A DNA stretch of 64,000 nt from Kordiimonas pumila. Lineage in GTDB: Bacteria; Pseudomonadota; Alphaproteobacteria; Sphingomonadales; Kordiimonadaceae. Both the position numbers and the translations under genes were made by a program. The notes beneath the pieces were generated by a model. The model was not told the DNA's origin. It saw nothing but the letters and a program-made list of their open reading frames with translations, and did not search any database. This document shows, in pieces, positions 43,689 to 52,907 of the stretch. The stretch is from NCBI RefSeq assembly GCF_015240255.1, contig NZ_CP061205.1, positions 3,644,501-3,708,500 on the forward strand. The letters run 5' to 3'. Within the stretch, counting starts at the first letter, position 1; each line of letters begins with the position of its first letter.

Positions 43689-45425
43689 TCACACATTGTT
43701 TGCTGGGCGATGAATCCAGTTTTGGCGGAAATTATCTGCCGAAACCGGTTTACTAAAATAATAGCCCTGCACACTGATGCAGCCCCTATCCTGTAAAAAC
43801 TCAAGTTGTTCTAACGTCTCCACACCTTCGGCTGTTACCATGAAACCTAGCACTTCACCAAGACTGAGTATAGCCTGAATGATAGCTTGATCATCTGTGT
43901 TTTCAATCACACCACGTGTAAAACTATGGTCAATTTTAACATAATCAAACGGCAACCGTTTCAAATAAGACAATGAACTATAGCCAGTGCCAAAGTCATC
44001 TAGCGCAAACCGAACCCCAATAGTTCGCAGCCGCTGCATAACCTCTGCAGCTTGTTTCAGGTCTGCCAGCAAACTTGTTTCTGTGAGTTCAAACACCAGC
44101 CTGCCGGGTTCAAGGGCATTATCTGCAATCACTTTTTCTACAAAGGCGATAAAATTAGGCCGGTGGATCTGCTCGCCAGAAATATTAATGGAAAGCTGCG
44201 GCAAGCCGGGTGTGGCCGCCAAAAAGGCGCAGGCTTCCTCCATGATTTTCTCACCTAGCAACCAAATGAGACCACTGTTTTCTGCCACAGGTACAAAAAC
44301 AGCTGGCGAAACTTGCCCCAAATCCGGGCTGTTCCAGCGCACCAATGCCTCGGCCCCAATAAGTTCAAATGTCTGTGAATGTACAATCGGCTGATAGTGC
44401 ATATAAAATTCATTATTGCTAAGCCCCATGCGCATATGGTTTTCAATCCGCACCTGATTAAGAACCATTTCCTCCATTTCAGGGGCAAAGAAACGATAAC
44501 TGTCCTTACCCGCTGATTTTGCCTCATACATGGCAGTGTCTGCCTGTCGCAAAATGGCATCAATCGTTGCACTTTCTGGTGTAAGCATGGTTATGCCAAT
44601 GCTCACTGTCACGTGCAGGCTGTGCTGTTCAATAAGCACAGGTTCTACCAGCGCTTCCAAGGCTTTGCCCGCAACCTTGCTAACACCGCGTAGCGCCTTA
44701 ACCATGTCGGCCCCCGCTTCAGGTAACAGAACAGCAAATTCATCTCCGCCAATACGAGCAACAGAATCTTCACGCCGACAGCAGGTTTGCAACCGGGCAG
44801 AAACTTCACGCAGCAATTGGTCTCCCACAGAGTGCCCCAGCGCATCATTGATGGTTTTGAAATTGTCCAGATCCAGCAACATCAGCGCGCCTATAGTGGC
44901 ATGGCGCTTGGTGTGCTGTAAAACCTGCTCAAGCCTCTCTTGTAAAAGGCGGCGGTTCGGAAGGGAGGTCAGGTCATCATGAAACGCAAGGCGCTCTTCC
45001 CGTTCCTGCGCGCGGCGCTGGTTTGTCATATATCGTATAACCCGCCGCAACTCTCGCACAGAAAGGTCATCGTGAAAGACCACATCACTTGCCCCTCGCT
45101 TAAGGAGCGACGCTTCAAAAACAAGATCATCCTGCCCGGATATTATAACCAACGGCGCCTTACAATCAGTCCTATCAAGAATTTCTTCAACAAGATTGAG
45201 GCTCGTTTCTTTGCCGATGCTGGCGCTTATAAAGCAGATGTCAAAATACCAGCTTCTATGAGCCTTAATAAGCTCAATCGTTGTCTCTGCATCTTCGGTG
45301 CGTGATATACACCCATTAATGCCGTCCAGCCCCTCAACAAGACGCGAAAAGCTTTCGTAGCTTTCCTCATTTGCTTCGACCAGAAGTATATTCAGTCCGT
45401 TTTTCACCGGCCTCAACAACCCCAC
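43689..45425 (-). CDS. GGDEF-EAL cyclic-di-GMP protein with degenerate receiver domain
   Basis: A 578-residue protein. The N-terminal 125 residues have a CheY-like receiver fold, but the acid pocket reads LLVEANEES and the phospho-acceptor region reads FDICFISASIG, with Ser/Ala where Asp is expected. The GGDEF domain (about 150-310) has an intact GGDEF in RIGGDEFAVLLPEAG. The EAL domain (about 325-570) has AEALVRW, ELTETSLLAD and DDFGTGYSSLSYLK, so both activities may be functional. A likely signal integrator that does not depend on phosphorylation. Overlapping frames on the other strand are shadows. Confidence 0.88.
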   Translation of the reverse strand: MGLLRPVKNGLNILLVEANEESYESFSRLVEGLDGINGCISRTEDAETTIELIKAHRSWYFDICFISASIGKETSLNLVEEILDRTDCKAPLVIISGQDDLVFEASLLKRGASDVVFHDDLSVRELRRVIRYMTNQRRAQEREERLAFHDDLTSLPNRRLLQERLEQVLQHTKRHATIGALMLLDLDNFKTINDALGHSVGDQLLREVSARLQTCCRREDSVARIGGDEFAVLLPEAGADMVKALRGVSKVAGKALEALVEPVLIEQHSLHVTVSIGITMLTPESATIDAILRQADTAMYEAKSAGKDSYRFFAPEMEEMVLNQVRIENHMRMGLSNNEFYMHYQPIVHSQTFELIGAEALVRWNSPDLGQVSPAVFVPVAENSGLIWLLGEKIMEEACAFLAATPGLPQLSINISGEQIHRPNFIAFVEKVIADNALEPGRLVFELTETSLLADLKQAAEVMQRLRTIGVRFALDDFGTGYSSLSYLKRLPFDYVKIDHSFTRGVIENTDDQAIIQAILSLGEVLGFMVTAEGVETLEQLEFLQDRGCISVQGYYFSKPVSADNFRQNWIHRPANNV

Positions 45426-45687
45426 ATCGTTAATACTTTATCCCGCACGCAGCACCTTGTACTAGTTTAGGATAAATTACAACAATTTGGACTTAATTGA
45501 TGGAATTGGATAATTTCAATTTTCATCAAATACATAAAGTCTTTCCTACTTTTTTACAAAGCCTTAACCATACTGGACATATGGTACCTGTTGCTAAAGC
45601 TGGCCTACGAGAACCAGCAAGGCATTTGGAATAGGCGCGTTTCGCGCCGGTTAGCCAAAGCCAAAATGGGATAGGGGAACATAGAAT

Positions 45688-46122
45688 ATGGCAGAGCGTA
45701 AAATTCAGGTATTCCTGTATGGAGCATCTATAAGCCTTGAAATTCTATCAACTGCCGGTATTCCAAAACGTGCGTTTGCCCCTGCTTCCATTACCGGGTT
45801 TGATCTTGTTATAAAGCCTGTTGCCAATCTGGTTGAAAATGGCGACGGCATTGTTTACGGCATTCTAGCCAACTTTACCCACACTGAAATTCAAGCTCTT
45901 TTTGATAGTTACCTCAGAACACGCACAACAGCGACATACCAGTATGAACCAGTAATGGCCCACACTCGCGGCGGCAGAACAGTTGCCGCCATTACCTTTA
46001 TGTCCGTTGATATGGAACCAGCCCCCGTTGATAAAGATTATGTTAATTTTCTCCTGAAAGCTTCAAAAGACTATGGCTTTCCCGGCTGGTATATTCAGTA
46101 TATTGAAGCCTTCATTAAATAA
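45688..46122 (+). CDS. gamma-glutamylcyclotransferase-like protein (AIG2/GGCT fold)
   Basis: A 144-residue protein with the small GGCT fold: the start FLYGASISLEILSTAG replaces the usual YGTL loop, and IVYGILANFTHTEIQALFDSYL and GGRTVAAITFMS follow. Family members cleave gamma-glutamyl dipeptides or glutathione to 5-oxoproline. The altered first loop (YGAS instead of YGTL) may mean a changed or lost activity. The gene stands alone. A hairpin AACGCCG/CGGCGTT follows it at 46136-46164. Confidence 0.7.
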   Translation: MAERKIQVFLYGASISLEILSTAGIPKRAFAPASITGFDLVIKPVANLVENGDGIVYGILANFTHTEIQALFDSYLRTRTTATYQYEPVMAHTRGGRTVAAITFMSVDMEPAPVDKDYVNFLLKASKDYGFPGWYIQYIEAFIK

Positions 46123-46135
46123 CCCAGATAAAAAG

Positions 46136-46164
46136 AACGCCGCGTAGCAGTGCTATACGGCGTT
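46136..46164 (+). terminator. hairpin after the GGCT-like gene
   Basis: AACGCCG pairs with CGGCGTT, and GTAGCA/TGCTAT extends the stem inside. No T run follows, so termination efficiency is doubtful. Confidence 0.4.
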
Positions 46165-46239
46165 AAGTCCCAATGATCATATAAATATTGGTAGGAACGT
46201 AAAGCCTGCGCCCCAAAAGAGCACAGGCCTGATAGTCTT

Positions 46240-48495
46240 TTAGAAATCATACCCAATGCTGAACTTCACAGAACGACCAAGAATGGGGCGGCCATTCGGT
46301 GCAGACGGGTTGCGCGGATCACCTTCTGTTATGCCGTGGCTATCAGTCAGGTTATCCCCATGCACTTGGAAGAACAGGTTAGAGGATGTACGCACCAGAA
46401 TACCTGCATCAAGCTTTTCATAACCGTCAAGGTCAACCGTGTTAGCGTTATCGCCGTAACGGTGGCCAACAAGCTGTACAGCACCATACAAAGTCGCGCT
46501 TACATCACCAATTTCAAACATATAGCTTGGTGAAATACGGAACTGTGTTTTTGGTTGGCGCAGAACTTGGTTATCCACATCTGCAGGTGTTGTCGATTCT
46601 GTGATCTTAGCATCTTGAACAGTTGCAAGAACAGAAAGGCTAAACGGCCCATATGTGAAACTACCATCCACTTCAACCCCGATAGACCGCGTTTTAAAGG
46701 CTGTTGCACCAATAACGCTGCCTACAACACTGGAGAAGCTGTCATTCTTGTTATAGAAGGCCGTTGCAAACAGGCCAAAATGCTCACCTGAATATTTCAC
46801 GCCGCCTTCAAGCTGCTTCACACCGTTCACATTCAAGTTGTTTTCCCGTACATCATCAAAGTGTGGGAAAAGTGACCCTTTTGAATACCGTGCAAACACA
46901 CCCACATCGTCGTTGAAGTCAAAGTTCACAGCGCCAGTGTAGGAAACAGCATCGTCTTTCAGTGTAGTAGCCATATCGCGTATACCGTCAGGGTAGCCCG
47001 GGCCAGAATCGAGCACATAATCAATCTCGATCCATTCCTGACGTACACCAAAATCAAACCGTAGCTGTGACGTTGCCTGCCAGCTATCGGCGATATAAAG
47101 CGCATCTGCTGTTGCATCACCCGATGACTGGATACCATATGCCCAACATCCTGTACCTGACCCGGCAGCAGCCAAATCAGCGCATGTAGTGCCATCGAGG
47201 GAATCGCCGTTCGCTACATTATGGAAGGGCAAGAAATTACCGATTGACCAGAAATCATCCGATGACCAGTTGGCACGGTAATAGCCAACAGTAATATCAT
47301 GATCACCAAGGTGTTTGTTGATGCTGATATCATTTGTGAACGATTCAATATCTTTCAAGACAACCCAGTGGCCATATGCCTGTACATACTCGCTACCAGC
47401 CAGCGTTTCACCGCCTGTCGTTGTTGCTGTACCACCCGGCAAGGCAGAAACTTGAACAGAACCACCATCTGGAACAAAACCAAGGGTGTCAGCATTGCCT
47501 TTTGTATAGGACATGTTGTCCCTGATTGCCCAACCATCGCCGAGGTCAAAATCTGCATTAAGGCCCGTAACAACACCGTCCCAACCACGACCATCCGCAA
47601 AGTCGAATGTTTCCATATCGCCGTTTGCATTCACTTGAAGTGTGCGATAGCGCGAGTTATTGCCAAGCTGCGAGAATGTGCCCAGGTCGTTACCTGTACC
47701 AAGCGCCATGGGTAGATACCACTGACCGTGGTCATCTGTCATACGCGCCCATGCGTTAATTTCGCCGTTTTCAAGAACCTTGGTCAGTTGAACCGTGAAT
47801 TGCTTGCCTTTTTCGGAAGTAAATTCAGCATCCCGAATACCATCAGATGACTGAACATAGCCACCGACCATGTAATACAGATCATTACCAAGGGGGCCAG
47901 ACATAACCGCATCAACACGCTGCAAGCCATAATCTGATGTCGAGTATTTAACCCGGCCTTCAGTCTCATCGCCGCCTTTTTTCAGGTTAAAGTTCAGTGT
48001 CACACCCGGCTCGCCGTTAGAGAAAACAGCGTTAGGGCCGCCTCTCAGAGCTTCAGCACTTGAAACTGTTTCATCAATTCGAAACAGAACACTTTGTTCC
48101 ATAAAGGACAGCATTTCAGTGCCGTAAATTGGTGCACCGTTAATAGACATGGTCACAAACGGCGCATCACTGCCACCCGGTAAGCCACGTACATCGATAT
48201 TCGCGCCTGCAATACCGCCAGAGCTTTCCGCCCACACACCCGGAACAAGAGTAAAAAGTTCTGCCGTACTTTTAGGCCCTGCGAGGCTAATTGCATCTTC
48301 GCTCATGGTTGTAATAGCAAAACTTGCATTCTGCTTTGCGATACCTGCACCGCCAGGAGTACCCAGCACCACAATTTCTTCAATGGATGCAGTATTGTCT
48401 GCATTTGCCTGTGTATCCTGCGCGGATACAGCCGTCGCTGCCATCGCCATAGCTATCGCAGTCGACATATTCAAACTAAGTCGAGTTAGTTTCAT
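46240..48495 (-). CDS. TonB-dependent receptor, alpha-glucoside (maltose) type
   Basis: A 751-residue outer-membrane receptor. The signal peptide ends near TAVSAQ, then a TonB-box-like IEEIVVLGTPGG, a plug (LRGGPNAVFSNGEPGVTL) and a barrel ending with the YDF signature. The ATG at 48495 follows GGGAGG; an earlier in-frame ATG at 48540 is not preferred. It is divergent from a LacI regulator with two operator copies between, and near a GH65 phosphorylase. This matches MalA-like receptors that bring maltodextrins across the outer membrane. Sugar specificity is inferred from context only. Confidence 0.85.
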   Translation of the reverse strand: MKLTRLSLNMSTAIAMAMAATAVSAQDTQANADNTASIEEIVVLGTPGGAGIAKQNASFAITTMSEDAISLAGPKSTAELFTLVPGVWAESSGGIAGANIDVRGLPGGSDAPFVTMSINGAPIYGTEMLSFMEQSVLFRIDETVSSAEALRGGPNAVFSNGEPGVTLNFNLKKGGDETEGRVKYSTSDYGLQRVDAVMSGPLGNDLYYMVGGYVQSSDGIRDAEFTSEKGKQFTVQLTKVLENGEINAWARMTDDHGQWYLPMALGTGNDLGTFSQLGNNSRYRTLQVNANGDMETFDFADGRGWDGVVTGLNADFDLGDGWAIRDNMSYTKGNADTLGFVPDGGSVQVSALPGGTATTTGGETLAGSEYVQAYGHWVVLKDIESFTNDISINKHLGDHDITVGYYRANWSSDDFWSIGNFLPFHNVANGDSLDGTTCADLAAAGSGTGCWAYGIQSSGDATADALYIADSWQATSQLRFDFGVRQEWIEIDYVLDSGPGYPDGIRDMATTLKDDAVSYTGAVNFDFNDDVGVFARYSKGSLFPHFDDVRENNLNVNGVKQLEGGVKYSGEHFGLFATAFYNKNDSFSSVVGSVIGATAFKTRSIGVEVDGSFTYGPFSLSVLATVQDAKITESTTPADVDNQVLRQPKTQFRISPSYMFEIGDVSATLYGAVQLVGHRYGDNANTVDLDGYEKLDAGILVRTSSNLFFQVHGDNLTDSHGITEGDPRNPSAPNGRPILGRSVKFSIGYDF

Positions 48496-48644
48496 GTAAT
48501 CCTCCCGTGTGCCTTCTTGATATATTCCCCTGCAGAGCAAAAGCCCCGCAAATTACCAGAATTCTACAAATACTTCGTAAAGACACATCGAATAGTTTCC
48601 CCATATGTCTTTGAAAAGCTCTGGCCCTTTATGGCTACGCTTCT

Positions 48645-48660
48645 TTGCAATCGATTGCAA
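48645..48660. promoter_or_regulatory. LacI operator O1
   Basis: TTGCAATCGATTGCAA is a perfect 16-base palindrome in the 240-base gap between the divergent TonB receptor and the LacI gene. It occurs unchanged at 52817. Confidence 0.8.
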
Positions 48661-48667
48661 TAGATAA

Positions 48668-48683
48668 TTACAATCGATTGCAT
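48668..48683. promoter_or_regulatory. LacI operator O2
   Basis: TTACAATCGATTGCAT differs from O1 at two positions and is centred 23 bases from it, about two helical turns. This is consistent with cooperative repressor binding. Confidence 0.75.
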
Positions 48684-48735
48684 AAATCAGTAATAATTCT
48701 CGACAAAAGTGCAGTTCTAAGGGTAGTAAGGTCTT

Positions 48736-49758
48736 ATGGAAAAAAGTAAAAACCTAACCATGGCAGATATAGCCAAGCTTGCTGGTGTTTCCGAGGCAAC
48801 TGTATCCCGTGCCTTGAAGAACAGCCCTCTTATCAATAAAGAAACCCGGGCAAAAGTTCAGCGAGTCGCAGCAGAAAATAATTATGAAATAAATGCCGCC
48901 GCCAGAAATTTCCGTCTTAAAAAAACCCACACACTTGCTGTGGTGCTGATGGTAGACCGTGACTGGGGCCACGAAGTTACAGATGCGTTTTTGCTGGTGC
49001 TGCTGGGCAGTATTGCGGATGAAGCCTCCCATCATGGCTATGATTTGCTGCTCGCAACCAACCCGCGCCAAATATACGACATGAATGGATATTATATTGA
49101 AAGCAAGCGGGCAGATGGTCTTATTATCATTGGTCAAGGCCGCAATGATGCCCGCCTCGACCTGCTCGCAACCAAAAAAGCACCGTTCATTGTTTGGGGT
49201 GCGCATGTTGAAGAACATAACTATCTAACCGTTGGCAGCGACAATGAAACCGGCGCAGAAGATGCCACCGCTTTACTCATCAAAAATGGCCGCAAACGGA
49301 TTGCCTTTATGGGTGATGAGCGCCACCCAGAGGTGGAACACCGCCTGAAGGGGTACAAAAAAGCACTTCAAAAAGCATCCATCCCAATTGATGACCAGTT
49401 GATCATCAAAACAGATTTTTCTCGATCAGACGGCTACAATAAAACGGATCAGGTTTTACTAGGCGAAGGCCGCGACTTTGACGCGATTTTTGCTGTAAGT
49501 GATAATGTCGCTATCGGTGCCATGAAGCGCCTTACTGAAGCAGGTAAAATAATCCCCGATGATGTTGCTGTTATCGGGTTTGATGATATCTCACTTGCAA
49601 GCTTTAGTTCACCGGGACTAACGACCGTACACCAAGATATTACCCAAGGGGGCAAGTGCCTCGTACAAAACCTGCTGGATATAATGGCAGGAAAAACTGT
49701 TGACCATGTCGCCTTGCCTGCAAAGCTTGTTATCCGACAATCGTGCGGCAGCGCCTAA
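48736..49758 (+). CDS. LacI-family transcriptional repressor of alpha-glucoside use
   Basis: A 340-residue LacI/GalR repressor. The N-terminal helix-turn-helix begins LTMADIAKLAGVSEATVSRA and the hinge KVQRVAAENNYEINAAARN leads to a periplasmic-binding-protein-like sugar domain with VIGFDDISLASFSSPGLTTV. The CAATCGATTG operator core found three times here fits the LacI family. It likely represses the receptor, the phosphorylase operon and itself until a maltose-type sugar or phosphosugar binds. Its stop codon shares bases with the convergent beta-phosphoglucomutase stop. Confidence 0.9.
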   Translation: MEKSKNLTMADIAKLAGVSEATVSRALKNSPLINKETRAKVQRVAAENNYEINAAARNFRLKKTHTLAVVLMVDRDWGHEVTDAFLLVLLGSIADEASHHGYDLLLATNPRQIYDMNGYYIESKRADGLIIIGQGRNDARLDLLATKKAPFIVWGAHVEEHNYLTVGSDNETGAEDATALLIKNGRKRIAFMGDERHPEVEHRLKGYKKALQKASIPIDDQLIIKTDFSRSDGYNKTDQVLLGEGRDFDAIFAVSDNVAIGAMKRLTEAGKIIPDDVAVIGFDDISLASFSSPGLTTVHQDITQGGKCLVQNLLDIMAGKTVDHVALPAKLVIRQSCGSA

Positions 49759-50411
49759 GCTTTAGCCTGCATAAGCTTGAAACACTCAATCAAACCCTCA
49801 GGAGTAGGCATTACTACATCTGCTTCATGGAGAAGGGCTGGGTCTCCAATACCAACTGCGATCATCCCAGCGGCTTTGATAGCTGTTACACCTGCGACAG
49901 CATCTTCCACACCAATAGCATCAGTCGGGGCAGAGTTCAGAGCACGCGCCACATCCAGAAAAATATCAGGGGCTGGTTTACCGTTCAGAATTTTGCCTGC
50001 ATCTGCCACATAATCAAATACACCCTCAACACCAAGGCTTTTAATCACCTGTGGAGCATTGCGGCTTGCTGATGCTAAGCCGATCTTCCAACCTTCTTCC
50101 CTGAGCCAGGTAAAGGTGTCTGATACACCTGGCAGCAACTCTGCCGCGTTTATCCCTTTAATCAGTTCTTTGTAATCATCATTCTTCTGGTCCGCGAGGG
50201 CGAGCCGTTCTTTATTTGAAAACAGTCGAGGTGATTTTGCCAGAATATAATCTAGCGATTCCATGCGCCCCACGCCTTTTAAGTTATCGTTGTCTTCGTG
50301 GGTGAAGGCAACGCCTACAAATTCCGCAAGCCTGCGCCATGCCTGAAAATGGTATTTAGCGGTGTCAACAACCACACCGTCCAGATCAAATATACAGGTT
50401 TTTGGTGTCAT
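49755..50411 (-). CDS. pgmB: beta-phosphoglucomutase (HAD family)
   Basis: A 218-residue HAD-superfamily phosphotransferase. The nucleophile is D9 and the acid/base D11 in FDLDGVVVDTAKYHFQAW. The GVGRMESLDYIL cap loop and the LGVEGVFDYVADAGKILNGKP region are characteristic. It converts beta-glucose 1-phosphate, the product of an inverting GH65 phosphorylase, to glucose 6-phosphate. It lies 10 bases after that phosphorylase gene on the same strand, the usual pairing. The stop codon overlaps the convergent LacI stop. Confidence 0.9.
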   Translation of the reverse strand: MTPKTCIFDLDGVVVDTAKYHFQAWRRLAEFVGVAFTHEDNDNLKGVGRMESLDYILAKSPRLFSNKERLALADQKNDDYKELIKGINAAELLPGVSDTFTWLREEGWKIGLASASRNAPQVIKSLGVEGVFDYVADAGKILNGKPAPDIFLDVARALNSAPTDAIGVEDAVAGVTAIKAAGMIAVGIGDPALLHEADVVMPTPEGLIECFKLMQAKA

Positions 50412-50421
50412 TGTTTTTGCC

Positions 50422-52767
50422 TTACTCAGCTTTAAAGGGCTGGCCAGCTACAAGTCGGTACAGGCTACCCTTATGGCTAATTTCCAAATCATTGCCAGCG
50501 TGCAGTTTGTAAACCGTGGCCGACGCCGTCACACAAACTGCAATAACCCGCCCTTTGATGTGCATACTAAAGCTATACTCATCCCAGCCCTTTGGCAGAT
50601 AGGGGTTAAAATATAAAGTGCCCCCCTCAAAGCGTACCCCTGCAAAACCATAAACAAGCGACAGCCACGAGCCTGCCATACAGGCCATATGGAGGCCGTA
50701 ATGGGTGTTGGCATGCCGGTTTTCCAAATCCATACGGTATGTTTCTTCAAACATTTCATAGGCTTTTTGCCTATCGCCCACCTCTGAATTAGCAATGGAG
50801 TACATGCAGGCCGACAGGGTGCTGTCATGTGTAGTGCGCGGTTCATAATAAGCCAAATTACGGCGTTTATCTTCTGTACTAAACTGCGCACTGAGCAGCA
50901 CCTGTGCCAGCACAACATCGGCCTGTTTCAACACCTGATGCCGGTAGATAACCAACGGGTGATAATGCAGCAATAAGGGGTGTTTCTCCGCTGGTGTGCC
51001 AGCAAAGTCCCACTCTGGTTTTGCGAAAAAGCCTTCACATTGTTCGTGCACCTTCATGGTATCATCATAGGGCAGATACATGAGATTTGCCGCCTTTTCC
51101 CAGTCTTGGGCCTCAGCGGCGCGCATACCGGTTTTATCCAGAATGCCTTTTATAAGTATCGGGTCTGATACCTGCAGGTCAGCAAAAATCTTTGCCGCGT
51201 GCGCCAAATGGTGCTGCGCCATTGCATTGGTATAAAGGTTATTGTCTACCATCGCCGTATATTCATCGGGGCCAGTTACCTCGAATATACAAAACTTGCC
51301 GTCGTGCCTGTCACTAAACTGGCCAAGGCCCATCCACAGCCGGGCGGTTTCAAACAGCATTTCTGCCCCGCCCTCCTTTAGAATAGTTTGGTCTTCTGTC
51401 GCTTCCAGATATTGGATCAGCGCGTAAGCAATAGCTGCATTAATATGGTACTGCGCCGTGCTCGCCGGGAAAAATGATGAGCATTCCTCGCCGCCAATAG
51501 TGCGCCAAGGGTAAAGTGCGCCTTTACTATGCCCCATAATACGTGCACGGGCACGCGCACCTTCAAGCGCATTAATACGGTATGTTATAAGCGAACGTGC
51601 TGTTGCAGGCTGGGTAAACACAAAAAACGGTACGGCGTAAATTTCTGTATCCCAGAAATAATGCCCATCATACCCCGGCCCGGAAAGCCCCTTGGCACCC
51701 AGCGAGCGCTTACCGTCACGACCGGTTGATTGGTACAAGTGGAACATATTGAACCGCATGCCCTGCTGCACCGCCTCGTCACCCTGTATTTCAATGTCTG
51801 CTGATTTCCAAAAGCCTGCAAAGGCTGTGCGCTGCTCTACCATCAGGTTTTCAAAACCCTTTGATTTTGCCTTCTCAACAGTTTCTTGCGCCTGCTTCGC
51901 CAACATTTCGGCATTTTCTGCAGCACCGTCCGCATAGGCGGTATATTTTCGAAGCAGTAATCGCTCACCAGCCTTTAGCTGCAATGCCAAATCCCAGCCC
52001 CAAAAACTACTCTCTTCAACAGAGCATGTTTCAACAGCCCCTGTGCTTTCCAGATCATACCCGCAAGCAGTAACAATCACGCGCTCGCTGTCTGTAATAG
52101 TGTGCGTCGTAACGGCTGTATTTTCTGAAATATCAACATTACAAAATGCCAAACACTGCCGAATGGAAAGAGCGCCCGCGCGCGGATCATCGGTTTCTGT
52201 TTCAATACCGTAGCCCGCATCAATCCCTGTACCAAGACTGATAGGGCCGCTATAATCAATGGAAGATATCTCAATTTCCTGCACCATCAGGCCTGAAGAA
52301 ACACTGGATACAAAACGCTTTGTTCTAACACGCACTGATTTGGTATCTGCAACCTGCCAGACACGAGTGCTCACCAGAAGACCGTCGCGCATATCAAGCG
52401 AGCGGGTATTTTCAGTGAATGAGCTACTTCCCTGCTCCAACAGGCTATCGCCTGCTCGCAACATAAGCCGCTTCACATCAGGTACCATGATCATTTTGTT
52501 GTTGTGGGTTGCAAAGCCGTATGCTTTTTCGTCGTAGTGAATAGGTTCGCGCAGATACGCGCCGTTAATATAGGTACCTTCAATCGTATCAATACCTGCA
52601 GCCACGGGTTCTTCATACGTACCGCGTGTACCAAGGTAACCATTCGCCTGTGCCATAAGGGTTTCACGTACAGCAAGCTGTGCGGCATCAAATACCGGCT
52701 CATTCAAAAGCCACGCATCAGGCATGCCATGCCCTGCATTATTTTTGTTACTCTCAACTAATCCCAT
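50422..52767 (-). CDS. GH65 inverting alpha-glucoside phosphorylase (maltose/kojibiose/trehalose type)
   Basis: A 781-residue glycoside hydrolase family 65 protein that splits alpha-glucosyl disaccharides with phosphate. The catalytic glutamate is E502 in VTGPDEYTAMVDNNLYTNA. GYDGHYFWDTEIYAVPFF, the VIYRHQVLKQADVVLAQ and the phosphate-binding THDSTLSACMYS segments are all present. The start at 52767 follows GAGGG. It is paired with beta-phosphoglucomutase downstream and is divergent from an MFS transporter across operator O3. Sequence style suggests maltose phosphorylase; kojibiose, nigerose and trehalose phosphorylases of the same family cannot be excluded. Confidence 0.86.
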   Translation of the reverse strand: MGLVESNKNNAGHGMPDAWLLNEPVFDAAQLAVRETLMAQANGYLGTRGTYEEPVAAGIDTIEGTYINGAYLREPIHYDEKAYGFATHNNKMIMVPDVKRLMLRAGDSLLEQGSSSFTENTRSLDMRDGLLVSTRVWQVADTKSVRVRTKRFVSSVSSGLMVQEIEISSIDYSGPISLGTGIDAGYGIETETDDPRAGALSIRQCLAFCNVDISENTAVTTHTITDSERVIVTACGYDLESTGAVETCSVEESSFWGWDLALQLKAGERLLLRKYTAYADGAAENAEMLAKQAQETVEKAKSKGFENLMVEQRTAFAGFWKSADIEIQGDEAVQQGMRFNMFHLYQSTGRDGKRSLGAKGLSGPGYDGHYFWDTEIYAVPFFVFTQPATARSLITYRINALEGARARARIMGHSKGALYPWRTIGGEECSSFFPASTAQYHINAAIAYALIQYLEATEDQTILKEGGAEMLFETARLWMGLGQFSDRHDGKFCIFEVTGPDEYTAMVDNNLYTNAMAQHHLAHAAKIFADLQVSDPILIKGILDKTGMRAAEAQDWEKAANLMYLPYDDTMKVHEQCEGFFAKPEWDFAGTPAEKHPLLLHYHPLVIYRHQVLKQADVVLAQVLLSAQFSTEDKRRNLAYYEPRTTHDSTLSACMYSIANSEVGDRQKAYEMFEETYRMDLENRHANTHYGLHMACMAGSWLSLVYGFAGVRFEGGTLYFNPYLPKGWDEYSFSMHIKGRVIAVCVTASATVYKLHAGNDLEISHKGSLYRLVAGQPFKAE

Positions 52768-52816
52768 GTAACCCTCACCCGCATTCAACTATAGAATCAT
52801 TAGTATAATATATTCT

Positions 52817-52832
52817 TTGCAATCGATTGCAA
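52817..52832. promoter_or_regulatory. LacI operator O3
   Basis: An exact copy of the palindrome at 48645, located between the divergent phosphorylase and MFS transporter genes. It ties both units to the LacI repressor. Confidence 0.8.
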
Positions 52833-52907
52833 TACTGTTATTGTCTAGGCTTGCAAGCTGCTTTGGTGGTATCCATTGAAGCATTCTCTTAATCCTGGGG
52901 AGGGTTC

